Part shown: in pieces, positions 46,981 through 57,400 of the stretch
How the letters are laid out: each line of letters begins with the position of its first letter
Numbering within the stretch: the first letter of the stretch is position 1
Source of the DNA: Vibrio cidicii
Lineage (GTDB): Bacteria; Pseudomonadota; Gammaproteobacteria; Enterobacterales; Vibrionaceae
Assembly: GCF_009763805.1 (NCBI RefSeq)
Contig: NZ_CP046804.1
Coordinates: forward strand, 620,001 to 684,000
Reading direction: 5' to 3'
Length of the DNA: 64,000 nt
Program-made: the position numbers and the translations under genes
Notes under the pieces: model-generated
Told to the model about the DNA's origin: nothing
The model's input: only the letters and a program-made list of their open reading frames with translations
Databases searched by the model: none

Positions 46981-48613
46981 TTAAAACTCTTTTTGAAGCT
47001 GTTTATCGAGATCGGCAAGCTGCTGGTTGTAACGTTCAATCTCTTGCCTATGAACATCAAAATCAGCTTTACTTTGTAGCGATGCATGCTTTTGTTTGAT
47101 CTCTTCTAAACTTCCCCAATCTTGTTTCAGCAATGAGGCGATTTTATTGGAGATGCCGTTTCGTCTACTCAAACCTTCAGTAGAAACTTCAAGCTCAATA
47201 AGCTTCATAATCATTTCGGGTTCAACGTCGAAGTCTTGGCATAGCTCATGGATAAGCTGAGCGTCGCCTTTTCCGAAACTCGCGTTATCGTCATATACCC
47301 AATCGAGATCGTAACCGTAGACTTCTCTAAAGATTGTGGGTAGCGAATCATCCCAATCAGGTTCATTTGGATCGTGAATCCATTCTTGGCGAATTGCGTG
47401 CAGTTCAGGCGCGGTAATTAATTCGATCTCGCGGCCTTCACTTTTGAATTTTTTGTCTAGTTCAAGTAGCTCTCTCAGCCATTGCTGGCGGTATTTAAGC
47501 CAATATGGACCTGGAACATGCTTGCGCTCAGACGCAATATCTTCTCCCTCTTTGGCGTATTGATAGCTCACTTTTCCGGTACGGCGTTTGTAGTTTCTAA
47601 ATTCTTCTTTATTCGCCGGTTCTGTCGTCATGGATAACTTGTTGCGGAACTCAAGTAGTGGTGACATCCACTCTTCGCCATTTTGGATAAGGCTTTCCAT
47701 CGCGCGGTCTTTGGTCACGACGGTACAAGTCCAGCAACCAAAGCGAGAGTTACCGCAAGATGGGGTTGTCTCATCAATGACCATAGGACATTCGCCTTGA
47801 CCTGAAGAGTCTTTGTATAAATTCCAAAGGACTAGGTTTTTGCCTCCCCATGGATTTTCCCACTCTAGGTCATACTTATCGATCCAGATATTTTTAGTAC
47901 CGTAAGGGGTTTCTTTCGTTTCTAGGTGACAAAGGCGTAGTATTTTCCAAACATCATCAACACCCCATGTGTCAATCGGCGTATAGATAAATGCATTTGA
48001 TAATGTTGTATGGCGCGCGAGCCGTGAGCCGTCAATCTTATGTTTTGCAATGACTTGCGCACGTGATGCACTTTCTTGACTACGGGAGCCTAGTACAACG
48101 ATCACTTCATCGTATTGGGACACTTTGGATTTAATAAAGTCGCTGACCGGATCAATTTTCATACGTTTCTGTACACCAACGGAAAGAACGTGTGGGGGCC
48201 GGGTAGCCCTTTCCTAAAAGGTTCGCCCAAAAAGTTTGGTTACTTTCAGGAACCACTTTGTGACATGTGATCGGTAGTTGATCGCGCTTTGCGCCTTTTT
48301 CAATAGCGATTAACGAGTCTTTAATGTGGTTTACTACCACTGGTGTTTCAACAAGCGTATCTGAAGAGACCACAAAAATGGGTTTGTGGCGATCCTCTGG
48401 CTTTAGTCCAAGTAATGCCATATAGACTAATGACATAACGGCAGATGAGTCTTTACCGCCGCTATAGCCAATAACCCAAGGACGTTTGTCAGCACAATAG
48501 ACGCGTTGAACGTCTGCGATGTAGTGACTCAGTTTGTTGTTGGCAAAGTCTTCTGTATTAATGAAGTCTGCGTAATCCGCAAGGTCTTCCGCCAATTTTA
48601 GCTCGTTTATCAT
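46981..48613 (-). CDS. dndC: DndC, sulfurtransferase of DNA phosphorothioation (apparent frameshift)
   Basis: 543 residues when read through. PP-loop GYSGGKDSSAVM (49-60), RSFRWCTE, and the cysteine cluster CGNSRFGCWTC for an iron-sulfur centre. The written frame stops after RWCTETYEN; the break is at GTTTC 48165-48169 (GAAAC on the coding strand), and reading GAAC gives FRWCTERMKIDPVSDFI, as in the family. Without DndC there would be no modification, so whether this break is real decides if the system works. Its ATG overlaps the dndB stop (ATGA). Confidence 0.9.
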
Positions 48614-49689
48614 GATAACTGCTTCTCTAGAGCTTTTTCTTCAGGGGTAAGTGCTAGCCCAAGGCAAATTTTTAAGTAGTTGGCCGTGAGTTGAATATTC
48701 AATGTCGATTTACTCACTTTTCCAAGATTCATACTACGTCTGATCCATTCCGGATTGGTTTTTAACCAATTTATTTCTCGTAGCTTTTTGAGCTTTTCCG
48801 CCCATTGGTCAGGAGCTTCACAAAGTAGACAATTTCCCATGACGCCGATGGCGTGCAAACCGACCCCGTGCGCGTGAATATATTCTTGTCTAAGTTGTGC
48901 AGGAGAGACTTGTTTAGATATCACCATCTGCCAGTCAGGCATGTTTTCTGCAACGATTTGCCAAAAGGATTCGGCAAGTGCTTTCTCATCGTCACTGAAG
49001 CCATCTTTAGCCCCTTTACCAAGAAGAGCTCTAGTCGATTGTTTAATACTACTCAAAGTGAAAAGCTTATTTGACTTAGGGCTAATGTTTGATTTTTCCA
49101 TTTCGGTTAAACCCACAAAAGGCGTGCACTTTGTCGCTAACCTTCTAGCAAGTTCAGAGCTTTCATCTCTAAGATCGTATAAGACGCCTAGGGAAGGACT
49201 TGGTTTCACTGCGTACTTGTTGAGATCGGCAAACATTTGTTGACTGCGTAGCAAGCCTTCATCAACAAAAAACAGCACTGGGATGTTGTCTTGCCCCAAG
49301 TCTGGATTTTCACGTAGAGCCTCTTCAATGGCCTTACGCCTGTGTTGGCCATCATTGATCAGAATTTGAGCATCCATAGGTATTTTCAAAATGCCAAGAT
49401 TTGGTGCGCCTTCATGATCTTCGAATGTGATATCAATACCAACAGAAGCGGTTAACGCCGAAAAAACGTAGTCTTTTGGATTATCAAGCAAGTACTTAAC
49501 CATCTCTGGAATACGAGTTTTGTTCAGTGTCCTTTGTGCTCGAAGTTCAGGTGGAACATCATCTTCGTTATAGCTAAAGATCTTAGGAATAATTCTGAGA
49601 GGGCAGGTCGCTATGTAAAATGGGCGTCCTGCTTGAATTCCCCTAACCGCAGGGAATGAGTAGCAGTAGCCAGAATCTTGATTGTGCAT
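48610..49689 (-). CDS. dndB: DndB, DGQHR-type regulator of the dnd operon
   Basis: 359 residues from ATG 49689, which has AAAGG 6 bases upstream; the frame also opens 39 bases earlier but without a ribosome site. YSFPAVRGIQAGRPFYIA and NDGQHRRKAIEEAL are diagnostic. DndB represses dndBCDE transcription and modulates which sites are modified. First gene of the operon; inverted repeats upstream may be its own operator. Confidence 0.92.
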   Translation of the reverse strand: MHNQDSGYCYSFPAVRGIQAGRPFYIATCPLRIIPKIFSYNEDDVPPELRAQRTLNKTRIPEMVKYLLDNPKDYVFSALTASVGIDITFEDHEGAPNLGILKIPMDAQILINDGQHRRKAIEEALRENPDLGQDNIPVLFFVDEGLLRSQQMFADLNKYAVKPSPSLGVLYDLRDESSELARRLATKCTPFVGLTEMEKSNISPKSNKLFTLSSIKQSTRALLGKGAKDGFSDDEKALAESFWQIVAENMPDWQMVISKQVSPAQLRQEYIHAHGVGLHAIGVMGNCLLCEAPDQWAEKLKKLREINWLKTNPEWIRRSMNLGKVSKSTLNIQLTANYLKICLGLALTPEEKALEKQLS

Positions 49690-49904
49690 ACTATACCTTT
49701 GAGTTTGTTGTTTTATGACAAAGTCCATAGGGTTTAGCTAAGTCAACTTATTTTGGTATGTCAAATTTTGACAAACTAATCTTGGGTTTTGTTATATGTT
49801 GGTACTGTCTATGCGAATTCTTACATAGGTATGCCAAAATAAGTGTGACATTCTACAAGGATGCAGGTGAGATTTCTATGGCAGGACTGGTTTTTTCTGA
49901 AGGT
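49690..49904 (-). promoter_or_regulatory. dnd promoter region with candidate DndB sites
   Basis: Contains the palindrome TGTCAAATTTTGACA at 49759-49773 and an inverted repeat ACTTATTTTGG (49746-49756) / CCAAAATAAGT (49834-49844). No other gene in between. It separates dndB from the methyltransferase, which reads in the same direction. Confidence 0.5.
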
Positions 49905-51934
49905 TTAAGTGGATGTCGTCGTGCTTACTGTAAACCCTCTGATTTCCTTATGATGTTTGCCCAAAAGTACCTCAAACTCCGTTCGCGTCATCTGAGTTTC
50001 TTCAGTTGGTTCAAACTCCATCAACTTGGCTATTCGTTTGTCAAAACTCAGCTGCTTTTTGTAGTTGTTGTGTTCACTTGGCAGGTAAAGGTGTTTGTTT
50101 AACAAAGGCGGTCTGCGTTTTTCATCCACATAATCAAAGAAGTCTATGTCTTGCTCTGCCATTTTGATTTTGATGCGCTCGACTAAAAACGGCACGGATT
50201 TCTCGAAATCGTCGTAAGCGGTTAAGGTGAGCTTGCCTGATGTGATATGGATTTTGATCAGGTCGATCTTGTCATTCAGCTCTCCATACATTTGTAAGCC
50301 AGCGCCGACGTATACACGCAGTAAGAGTGGTAAGTCATCGATGTAATCACGATGCAGAAACGAGCGAATGTCCTTCATTCAGTAAGCTTGCAGGTAAATG
50401 TTGGTGGGCTTTTCTACATTGTGTGTTGATGAGTTCCGCATCGGCAATCGCAAACAGCAGCTCCGCTGCGAGGTTAAGCGCCGTTTTGTAATCATCAAAC
50501 AGAGCTTTGATGTCACGCTTGAGTGATTCTGGTTGCTGTGTGTAAGGTTTTCGCTTCTCAAATAGCCCCATAGCAAAGTAAAGCAGCAAATCTTCTTTGC
50601 GGCGCTTTTCTGCTTTTTCAAACTCATGGGTATCAAACATTTCTCGCAGTAGCCCAAACACTTTCTTGTGTGAGCCTATAAGCGCTCGAATTTTGTCTGA
50701 TTGTTCAAACTCTTCATTGGCAGGTATGCGCCCAAGCTCTAAACATGAATTCCAAAATGCATCGAACAGAACTTGGTTTTGGGTGATCAGGAGCTTTGCT
50801 TTGTCTTTTGCCTCGACAGGTTCAGGAGAGGTGAGCTGTTGCCATTTATGGTGGCGTTTGTACTTGCGCTGTAAGTACTGTTGCTCTTCAAGTTTATCTT
50901 TGAAGATATAAAAAATGCCCGGGGCAACGGTAATGGCATCCTCTTGCAAACTGCGTTCAAGATACGCTTTTATCTCTGACTGAACGTAATACTTTTGGAA
51001 GGTGTTGCGAGAGGTGATCACGCCATCTTTATAGGGTTTGAACTGGGCTATATAACTTTCGGTGGCCAGCATCACGGAGACAACAAGAACCTTATTCGCG
51101 AGCTCCCATGCACCTAATAATGCGTCCAAACGTTCGTCTTTATCTTCAATCACGTTGAGGACGAAACCTAGGTTGACGATGTCTGAACTCACTTTGTCAT
51201 TGTCTGGCTGAAAGTTCGGGTCCCACCCAAGTGCGTCTAGCCCGTGTGCTTCTAGCTCTCGTAAATCATCACCACGTCCGCAGCCGTAATCAAAAATGGA
51301 GTAAGCGCCTTCGAAGTAACCGTGCTTTGCTAGGTTTTTCATCGGTGCGGAGAGTTCGTGACGGACAAGGGCAGTTTTATAGCGATCGATATCTGCTTTC
51401 GTTTCTGCATGAAATGTAGAGGTGCGAAATAAACGGCCATCGACGAGCTCGTAACCATGCCGAGCGATCACATTTTCCCAAGAGCGTTTAAATCCGATGA
51501 TTCGAGTGTTTTCATACAACCCTGCATTTTCTCCCTCACGGGTTAGGGAAACAAAATGTGAATAGTATTCATTGGTGGGCAAGACCATGGTTTCTTTTCG
51601 ATGCAAGATGGGAGGGTTATCAGAATCTTCGTAGCAAGTGAGCTTATGACTCAATTTGGCAAGGTCGACGTTGAGGCTTTGTTTGAGCGCAGGGTAAGAA
51701 TCACGATAAAAATCAGGGTAATGCAGTAGAGAGAGCCGAAACTCTCGTTTAAAGAGTTTTACAAGGTTCCATTGGTCATCTGGCAGGTTAAGGGCTTTAG
51801 CAACCGCAGGAATAAACTTAGCCAGTTTCTGGTGGGAGAGCGCTGAAGGCATCCTTATGAAGATAGATAGCTTCTGGTAATTGTTTGCCAACTCGGACTC
51901 GTGAGATGAGCTCAGAAAACAGTGCTTTGTTCAT
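49905..51934 (-). CDS. Dnd-associated putative DNA methyltransferase (two apparent frameshifts)
   Basis: 675 residues when read from ATG 51934 (GGGAA upstream): MNKALFSELISRVRVGKQLP, then ALPPELAKFIPAVAKALNL, an AdoMet-binding motif IFDYGCGRGDDLREL, a DPNF(Q)P-like motif, and a C-terminal domain LHRDYIDDLPLLLRVYVG. This is the family annotated as phosphorothioation-associated methyltransferase. Breaks occur at GTTTC 51825-51829 and GAAAC 50357-50361; reading GTTC/GAAC at both restores the full family sequence, including its N-terminus, which is otherwise out of frame. Substrate unknown. Confidence 0.85.
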
Positions 51935-52206
51935 GGCGATTCCCGGTGTTTTTCCCGATTATACGCGATTAGAAAGTGTTGGTTGGCGGTACTTTGCGGC
52001 ACTCAATAATTTCGAGAGATGAATCACGGTAAAGCGATGGTTTGTGCTTGCCAAATGTGAGCAAATGTCTGATGCTTTTGCTGAATGGCAATATTAAGTC
52101 ATTGATAATAATAAATATTAATTAATAATATTTTAATTAATATCCCAATTGCGCAGAACTCAGAAATCCTTTTCGTTTCAATGTATTGCCCTCTCAGTCG
52201 TGAGTC

Positions 52207-52257
52207 CTCACTCACCGCCACATTCAAGAAAAAAGACGTCCTAGGGCGTCTTTTTTT
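52207..52257 (+). repeat. attR: right direct repeat of the genomic island
   Basis: Copy of 4355-4405 with a single G for A change: CTCACTCACCGCCA plus spacer, terminator palindrome and T-tract. No tRNA body precedes it. The preceding 270 bp (51935-52206) carry AT-rich DNA without a gene. This is the right border of the island. Confidence 0.92.
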
Positions 52258-52378
52258 ACGTCTGTAAATACTTAAAGCAACACGTTAAAGTCCGAGCTCT
52301 TGCAAGCTCGTTCAACAAATCCACGGTTTCAAGTAATACCTGCCGCTGTTTCTCTTATGCATACGATAATGAATGAAG

Positions 52379-55285
52379 TTACTGCGTCATAACCTTTTTC
52401 AGCCTCGCAAATGTCTTCATCGAGTCATTGGCAGGCATTAACTCGTAATCTGGGTTATTGGCTTTTAGCCAGTAGCGGCCTTGTGCATCTTTCTGCACGA
52501 CACGTAGTAGGTACTGATTCTCGCCCGAGCTATCTTGGATTTCGATTGCCATGGTGTTGCCTGTGATGGAGCCAGCGGAAATCGGCGTAACAAACTCGAG
52601 TAACAGCAAATCGCCATCTAATATGGGTGTTTTGCCCCCGTTCATGGAATTGCCTGAGGCTCTGGCTAAGAAATGTTTTTGAGGATTAAGGTTAGCCATG
52701 TCGACGGGCATGTGTTCAACCTCATCATGAGAGCCTGTCTTGAAATGACCACAAGCAATCTTGAGGTTTGGGTAGTAGGGCAACAAGGTTCCTTCATTGG
52801 CAGCCTCTGCTTGAGTGGTCGGTTGCGCTACCGCTTGATGTGTCTGTTTAGGTGGCCTGTCTGAATATTGAGCAAGTTGTAGGTCCACGAGCTCTTTGAC
52901 AAAGTCATGGAACGCTTGCTGGTGGAGTGGGGCAACATCTAAGTCAGCTTTGAGCTTTCCGTTGACAAGCTTGAACCAAGCACGACTCTTAGTTTTGTTT
53001 TCACCTAAAAATGCCTTGATCGGGTTACTGCGCCAATATTTTAACCATGCCGGAGAGTCTGCGCTTAGGAGTAGGTTGTCCTCTGACAGATCGGATGCCT
53101 TTAGCCTGGGATAACGAGAGAGCACATGCCAACTTTTACTCGCGAGCACTTCGATACTCGGGGCATCTCTGAACCCATCTAGCTCGAGGTAGGCTTCAAG
53201 TAATATCGCTTTAAAACTCTTGGTCATGCTTGCTTTTTGGATGGCATTGGCAAAGAAGTCACGATGTTCGCGAACGAGGTAATCTAACTCCGGATCCTTG
53301 TCCATACTGGCGATCAGCTCTAGCCAACTGCCGTGCTGCTTGTTCACTTTGGCAAGGTCGTAACCCGCTCGGTAGAACTCGACTGCACGAGGTCGATGGC
53401 CCAAATGATTGGTCAAATGTTCAAATTCTTCTTGAGCAGAATAGCGAAGCTGCTTGGTCAGCGTTTGCCAAAAGTCGATGATTTGCGGGTCAATGTTGGT
53501 AAAACAACCTTTGCCTAACTCGGGCCGTGTTTGTGTCTTTCCGCTCAGTTGTTCAAGTGAGCTTGATGCGCTGATCCCTAAAATTTCTTTCTTGTTCAAA
53601 AACGAGCGATGGTTACCAATAAAATCCAATACTACCAAGTGCGATTTGCCTTTGTGACGACGAAGTCCTCGGCCCAATTGCTGAATGAAAACGATGTTGG
53701 ATTCAGTAGGGCGCAGCATTAACACGGTATCGATTGAGGGCAAATCCGTCCCTTCATTGAACAGATCAACCGAGAAGAGAACTTGAATTTCTCCTTTGTC
53801 GAGCATGCTCAACGCTTCATTACGACGAACGGAGGAATCACTGTGCACGGAAAGCGCCTTCAAGCCCCTAGTTGCAAAAGTTTGATTGAACTGCTGCGCC
53901 ATAAAATCTGCGTGCTTTTGGGATACACAAAACGCCAAGGTGCGAGTTTGTTGCCTGTTTTGCCAATGTATAAAAATATGTTTGGCACGTCGTGTGGTTG
54001 CAAACTGGGCGTCAAGAGCGGTGGGGTCAAACTTACCATTTCGCCATGGGATCTCTTGGTAATCGACCGAGTCATCCCAAATGCCGTAGTAGTGAAAAGG
54101 CACCAGAATTTCATCATCGATACCATGCACTAAGTTACGTTCAAATACTAAGTTGTCGTGGCAAAGCGAGAGGATGTTCGCTTGGTCTGTCCGTTCTGGA
54201 GTTGCTGTTAGCCCAAGTAAAAATTTAGGCTCGAAGTAACTGAGAATATTGAGATAGGTTTTGGCGCTGGCATGATGAAACTCATCTACCACGATGTAAT
54301 CAAAATGGTCGGGAGCAAAGTGTTTGAGGTGTGCTGCTTTACCCAAAGTTTGCACTGAGGCAAACAGCATCTCTTTGTTTTTTTCTTTGCTCTTACCGTG
54401 ATAGTACCCTGCGGATTTTTGCGGCCAAAGTTTCGCGAAAGTCATCAGTGCTTGAGTCAGAATTTCTTCGCGGTGAGCAACGAACAAAACTCGCTTTGCT
54501 TCCAGTTGTTTGGCATCAAACGCAGATAACCAAGTTTTCCCCATGCCAGTGCCCATCACGACCAAACCACGCACATTGCCATTTTGACGAGTCTCGCTGA
54601 GTCGCTGCAATGCTTCCAACTGTGCCGAGTTGGGCGAATATTCTTCGTCATCGAGTAGCGTCGTATCACCGACGGCTGAAAGCTTGGGTGGTGTTCTTCT
54701 TTTGATGTAGCTGTCAATCCATTCATCCGTCAGCAATATGGCAGATGGATGATGAAACAGTTTGTCAAATTGGGTTCGGATATTGTGAAACTGCACCGCT
54801 TGAGGGGAGCTGTCTGGCTGCTGATAATCTAAACGCAGACACCATTCATGGGCGTCGGTGAGTGCGGTTTTACTGATGTTGTTAGAGCCAACAAACGCGG
54901 TTCCTTGGTAAATGGACCGAGCTTCGTCGCTGCGGACAAAGATGTACGATTTGAGATGGAAACTGCGGTTATTGGCTTCAAAAATCTTAATTTCTATCTC
55001 ATCCCCTTCTAATTCGATCAGAGAGCGCAACGCAATAGGATGAGTGATGTGCAGGTAATCTGACGTTAGGATGCGCAGTTTTAAGGGCTGCTGGTGTGAC
55101 TTTTTACGTTCAATCGCCTCGTGAATGCTTGGCAGCAGCAAATCTAGGCCAGAGGGTTGAATAAAGGACACCGCAATCTCGATTTCGGTTGCGTGGTTGA
55201 TAGCATGGATCAACTGCGGCAGCAGAGGGTCTTCACCGCCAGTGGTTAATAAGCTGTCTTTGATAGTAAGCGATTGAAGTGACAT
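52379..55285 (-). CDS. PLD nuclease - SF2 helicase - S24-like fusion protein
   Basis: 968 residues. N-terminal phospholipase-D-like domain (HATEIEIAVSFIQPSGLDLL; SFHLKSYIF with HxK; FVGSNNIS). SF2 helicase: MGTGMGKTWLS (Walker A), VDEFHH (DEAH-like), LGLTATPERTD, and QQLGRGLRRH (motif VI). The last 130 residues resemble the S24/LexA peptidase fold: ASGNSMNGGKTPILDGDLLLLEF, with Ser in GNSMN; the usual catalytic Lys position reads LLRVVQK, possibly Arg. It lies just outside attR, so it belongs to the chromosome. Probably a DNA-defence or repair factor; inference. Confidence 0.85.
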   Translation of the reverse strand: MSLQSLTIKDSLLTTGGEDPLLPQLIHAINHATEIEIAVSFIQPSGLDLLLPSIHEAIERKKSHQQPLKLRILTSDYLHITHPIALRSLIELEGDEIEIKIFEANNRSFHLKSYIFVRSDEARSIYQGTAFVGSNNISKTALTDAHEWCLRLDYQQPDSSPQAVQFHNIRTQFDKLFHHPSAILLTDEWIDSYIKRRTPPKLSAVGDTTLLDDEEYSPNSAQLEALQRLSETRQNGNVRGLVVMGTGMGKTWLSAFDAKQLEAKRVLFVAHREEILTQALMTFAKLWPQKSAGYYHGKSKEKNKEMLFASVQTLGKAAHLKHFAPDHFDYIVVDEFHHASAKTYLNILSYFEPKFLLGLTATPERTDQANILSLCHDNLVFERNLVHGIDDEILVPFHYYGIWDDSVDYQEIPWRNGKFDPTALDAQFATTRRAKHIFIHWQNRQQTRTLAFCVSQKHADFMAQQFNQTFATRGLKALSVHSDSSVRRNEALSMLDKGEIQVLFSVDLFNEGTDLPSIDTVLMLRPTESNIVFIQQLGRGLRRHKGKSHLVVLDFIGNHRSFLNKKEILGISASSSLEQLSGKTQTRPELGKGCFTNIDPQIIDFWQTLTKQLRYSAQEEFEHLTNHLGHRPRAVEFYRAGYDLAKVNKQHGSWLELIASMDKDPELDYLVREHRDFFANAIQKASMTKSFKAILLEAYLELDGFRDAPSIEVLASKSWHVLSRYPRLKASDLSEDNLLLSADSPAWLKYWRSNPIKAFLGENKTKSRAWFKLVNGKLKADLDVAPLHQQAFHDFVKELVDLQLAQYSDRPPKQTHQAVAQPTTQAEAANEGTLLPYYPNLKIACGHFKTGSHDEVEHMPVDMANLNPQKHFLARASGNSMNGGKTPILDGDLLLLEFVTPISAGSITGNTMAIEIQDSSGENQYLLRVVQKDAQGRYWLKANNPDYELMPANDSMKTFARLKKVMTQ

Positions 55286-55299
55286 CTACGATTTCCTAA

Positions 55300-55888
55300 C
55301 TATCGTCTAATAAGGATGGCGTTGAGCCACTGTTCCGATTCTCGACCCGGTCTTACGTCTGACGTTACCCAAGTTTGTTTTATCGTTAAAGGCGATGTCG
55401 TGAGTGTCGCGTGTAGCTTATGCTCATCCATATCGGTAAAAAAACGTCCGTTTCCTTACTTGAGCTGCTTGGCCATATTTGAATGAGCAGTAAAAGAGAC
55501 CCTGCGGTTTTAACAATTGGCTTAGTGTGAAAAAGGTTGCGGCTAACTCTTCGTCTGGTAGATGCAGCAAAGAGGCGCAAGCCCAAATGCCATCAAAGCT
55601 GTTGGGCTCAGCACGGAAGGTGTCAAACTTGGCATGGATGACCTGTTGTTCTAAATGGCGAGAAGCGAGTTCAACCAAGGCTTGATTGGCATCGAACGCT
55701 GTCACTTTAAAGCCTAGCGCTTTGAAATGTTTGGCATCACGGCCAGAACCACACCCCGCATCGAGAATGGCACCGTTTGGATTAAGGTGCGGCAGAAACT
55801 GGTCATACAGTTTCTCAACATCGACGCTTACGGTCGACTCGAAGAAAGATTGAGCGTTCTCGGTGTAATATTGGTCGGTGATGTTCAT
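55300..55888 (-). CDS. Class I SAM-dependent methyltransferase (apparent frameshift)
   Basis: 195 residues when read through. Motif I ILDAGCGSGRDAKHF (about 41-55), FDAN at strand 2, FDGIWACASLLHLP (motif IV region). The frame breaks at GTTTC 55450-55454; reading GTTC yields QVRNGRFFTDMDEHKLHATL and a stop at 55300, just 14 bp from the helicase start. Substrate unknown; resembles small-molecule methyltransferases of the TehB type. Downstream helicase may be co-transcribed. Confidence 0.82.
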
Positions 55889-56014
55889 AGAGCGGACAGC
55901 CAGTGCATTGAAAGAGACTATTTTGCACTATCTGTTCTCTTTCTTCTACGTGGTACAGCCGTTTGCGTGATATTAACCTATTGATTCTTCTTAAGAGAAT
56001 GACGCACAAATATA

Positions 56015-56046
56015 GGCTGGCATCCATCACCCGATGAATGCCAACC
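56015..56046. repeat. Hairpin with GCATCCATC core, downstream of manA
   Basis: Arms GGCTGGCATCCATC / GATGAATGCCAACC with loop ACCC. It shares the core CATCCATC..CGATGRATG with the hairpin at 62628-62659, so both may be copies of one dispersed intergenic palindrome. It can end the manA transcript. Confidence 0.65.
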
Positions 56047-56072
56047 GCAGTTTATTTTAATTGGAAATCGAC

Positions 56073-57282
56073 TTAGCCATTAAACGCGCGAGCGACACGA
56101 CCTTCACCACTTAACCTGTATGTTCCCACATACGCAGGAATGAAAGCCGATTGCCCTTTACCAAGTACTAATGTTTCGCCGCTTTGTGCGAGAAGTGCTA
56201 CGTCCGCATCGATGGGCATTAAGATTTCCGCACTGCTCATCTCGACTTGTTGATCTTTTGGCGCTTGGAAGACGGAGAACTGAAAATCTTGCACAGGAGC
56301 AGGGAAGTGATGTTCGCAGCCGCTGATTTCTGCTTGGGTTAATAGGGTGTTGATTGGCTTTGGAACGAAGTCGGTACACTTAACCAGTTCTTCCACATCC
56401 ATGTGTTTTGGTGTTAAACCGGCGCGAAGTACGTTATCTGAATTCGCCATAATTTCCAGCCCCGTGCCTTTGATGTAGGCGTGAGGCGTTTCTTGCACTT
56501 AGGAACATGGCTTCACCCGGTTTAAGCGTAATAACATTCAGCAGTAACGGGGCAAACAAACCCACATCATTTGGGTACTGCTCAGCCAGATCTAAAATCA
56601 ATTCGCACACTGGGCGTGCTTGGTTCATTGCGGCGTAACTTAATAGGTGATCGACTGCATTGAGCTTACGTGCTTCCTTCATAGAAAGGATCTCAACGAA
56701 GAAGTGGCACAAGCCGTCTTGGCTAGGGTTACGTTCAAACTGCTCTAGGTAGCCGTTAATCTCAGGAATGTCACACAGGCGAAACTGAGCGATGATTTCA
56801 TCAAACGGACGAAAGCCGTTCATTGCTTGGTATTCCGTTAGTGCGTAAACCAGCTCAGGCTTGTGGTTGGCATCTTTGTAATTACGATTGAATGCACTCA
56901 GTGGCACACCCAGCTCTTGTTCTTTGGCGTAACCAAGCTCCGCATCTTGTTTGTTGGGGTGCACTTGGATAGACAAGGCTTTATCCGCCGCAAGGATCTT
57001 GAAAAGGAAAGGTAGGTCACCAAAGGTCTTTGCCGTGCTTTGCGATAGAAAGGCTGACGGATCTTGTTTGATCAGTTCCGACAGCGAAACATGGGTACTT
57101 CCTTGCTTTACCATAGAACAACCATTGGGATGCGTACCCATCCAAACTTCAGCTTGAGGTTGCTGCGCTTGGTTAGCAAAGCCAAACAAATCTTGGATCG
57201 CAGTGCGGCTTCCCCAGTCGTAGTTTTGGATCTTATTGTCCATTTTGAAGAAGCATTTTGATGAAATAGTATTCGAATTCAT
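56073..57282 (-). CDS. manA: Mannose-6-phosphate isomerase ManA (apparent frameshift)
   Basis: 402 residues when read through. [43 protein letters not shown] (metal-binding), [10 protein letters not shown], and [20 protein letters not shown] (second half). As written, the frame stops after [14 protein letters not shown]. The break is at GTTTC 56488-56492; GTTC gives the expected [17 protein letters not shown]. ManA converts mannose-6-phosphate to fructose-6-phosphate, a sensible partner for hexose-phosphate uptake by UhpT. It follows uhpC on the same strand. Confidence 0.93.
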
Positions 57283-57344
57283 GAATTTTACCCGTAGAAA
57301 ACCCTCCGAACGGAATCGGAAGCAAAAAATAGTGGTGATTGGAC

Positions 57345-57365
57345 GGGTGAGCGCTTAACTCACCC
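57345..57365 (-). terminator. Hairpin between uhpC and manA
   Basis: Stem GGGTGAG / CTCACCC with loop CGCTTAA, 35 bp after the uhpC stop. No T-tract follows, so it may only attenuate read-through into manA. Confidence 0.45.
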
Positions 57366-57400
57366 CAAGAGAGGTAGAAGTCGCTTCTACAATGAGATGT

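Noticed and set aside
48152..48613. dndC as a true pseudogene, making the Dnd system dead
   Set aside because: The break is at GAAAC like all the others, and the rest of the protein and its operon partners are undamaged. I treat it as a probable sequence error, though only resequencing can settle it.
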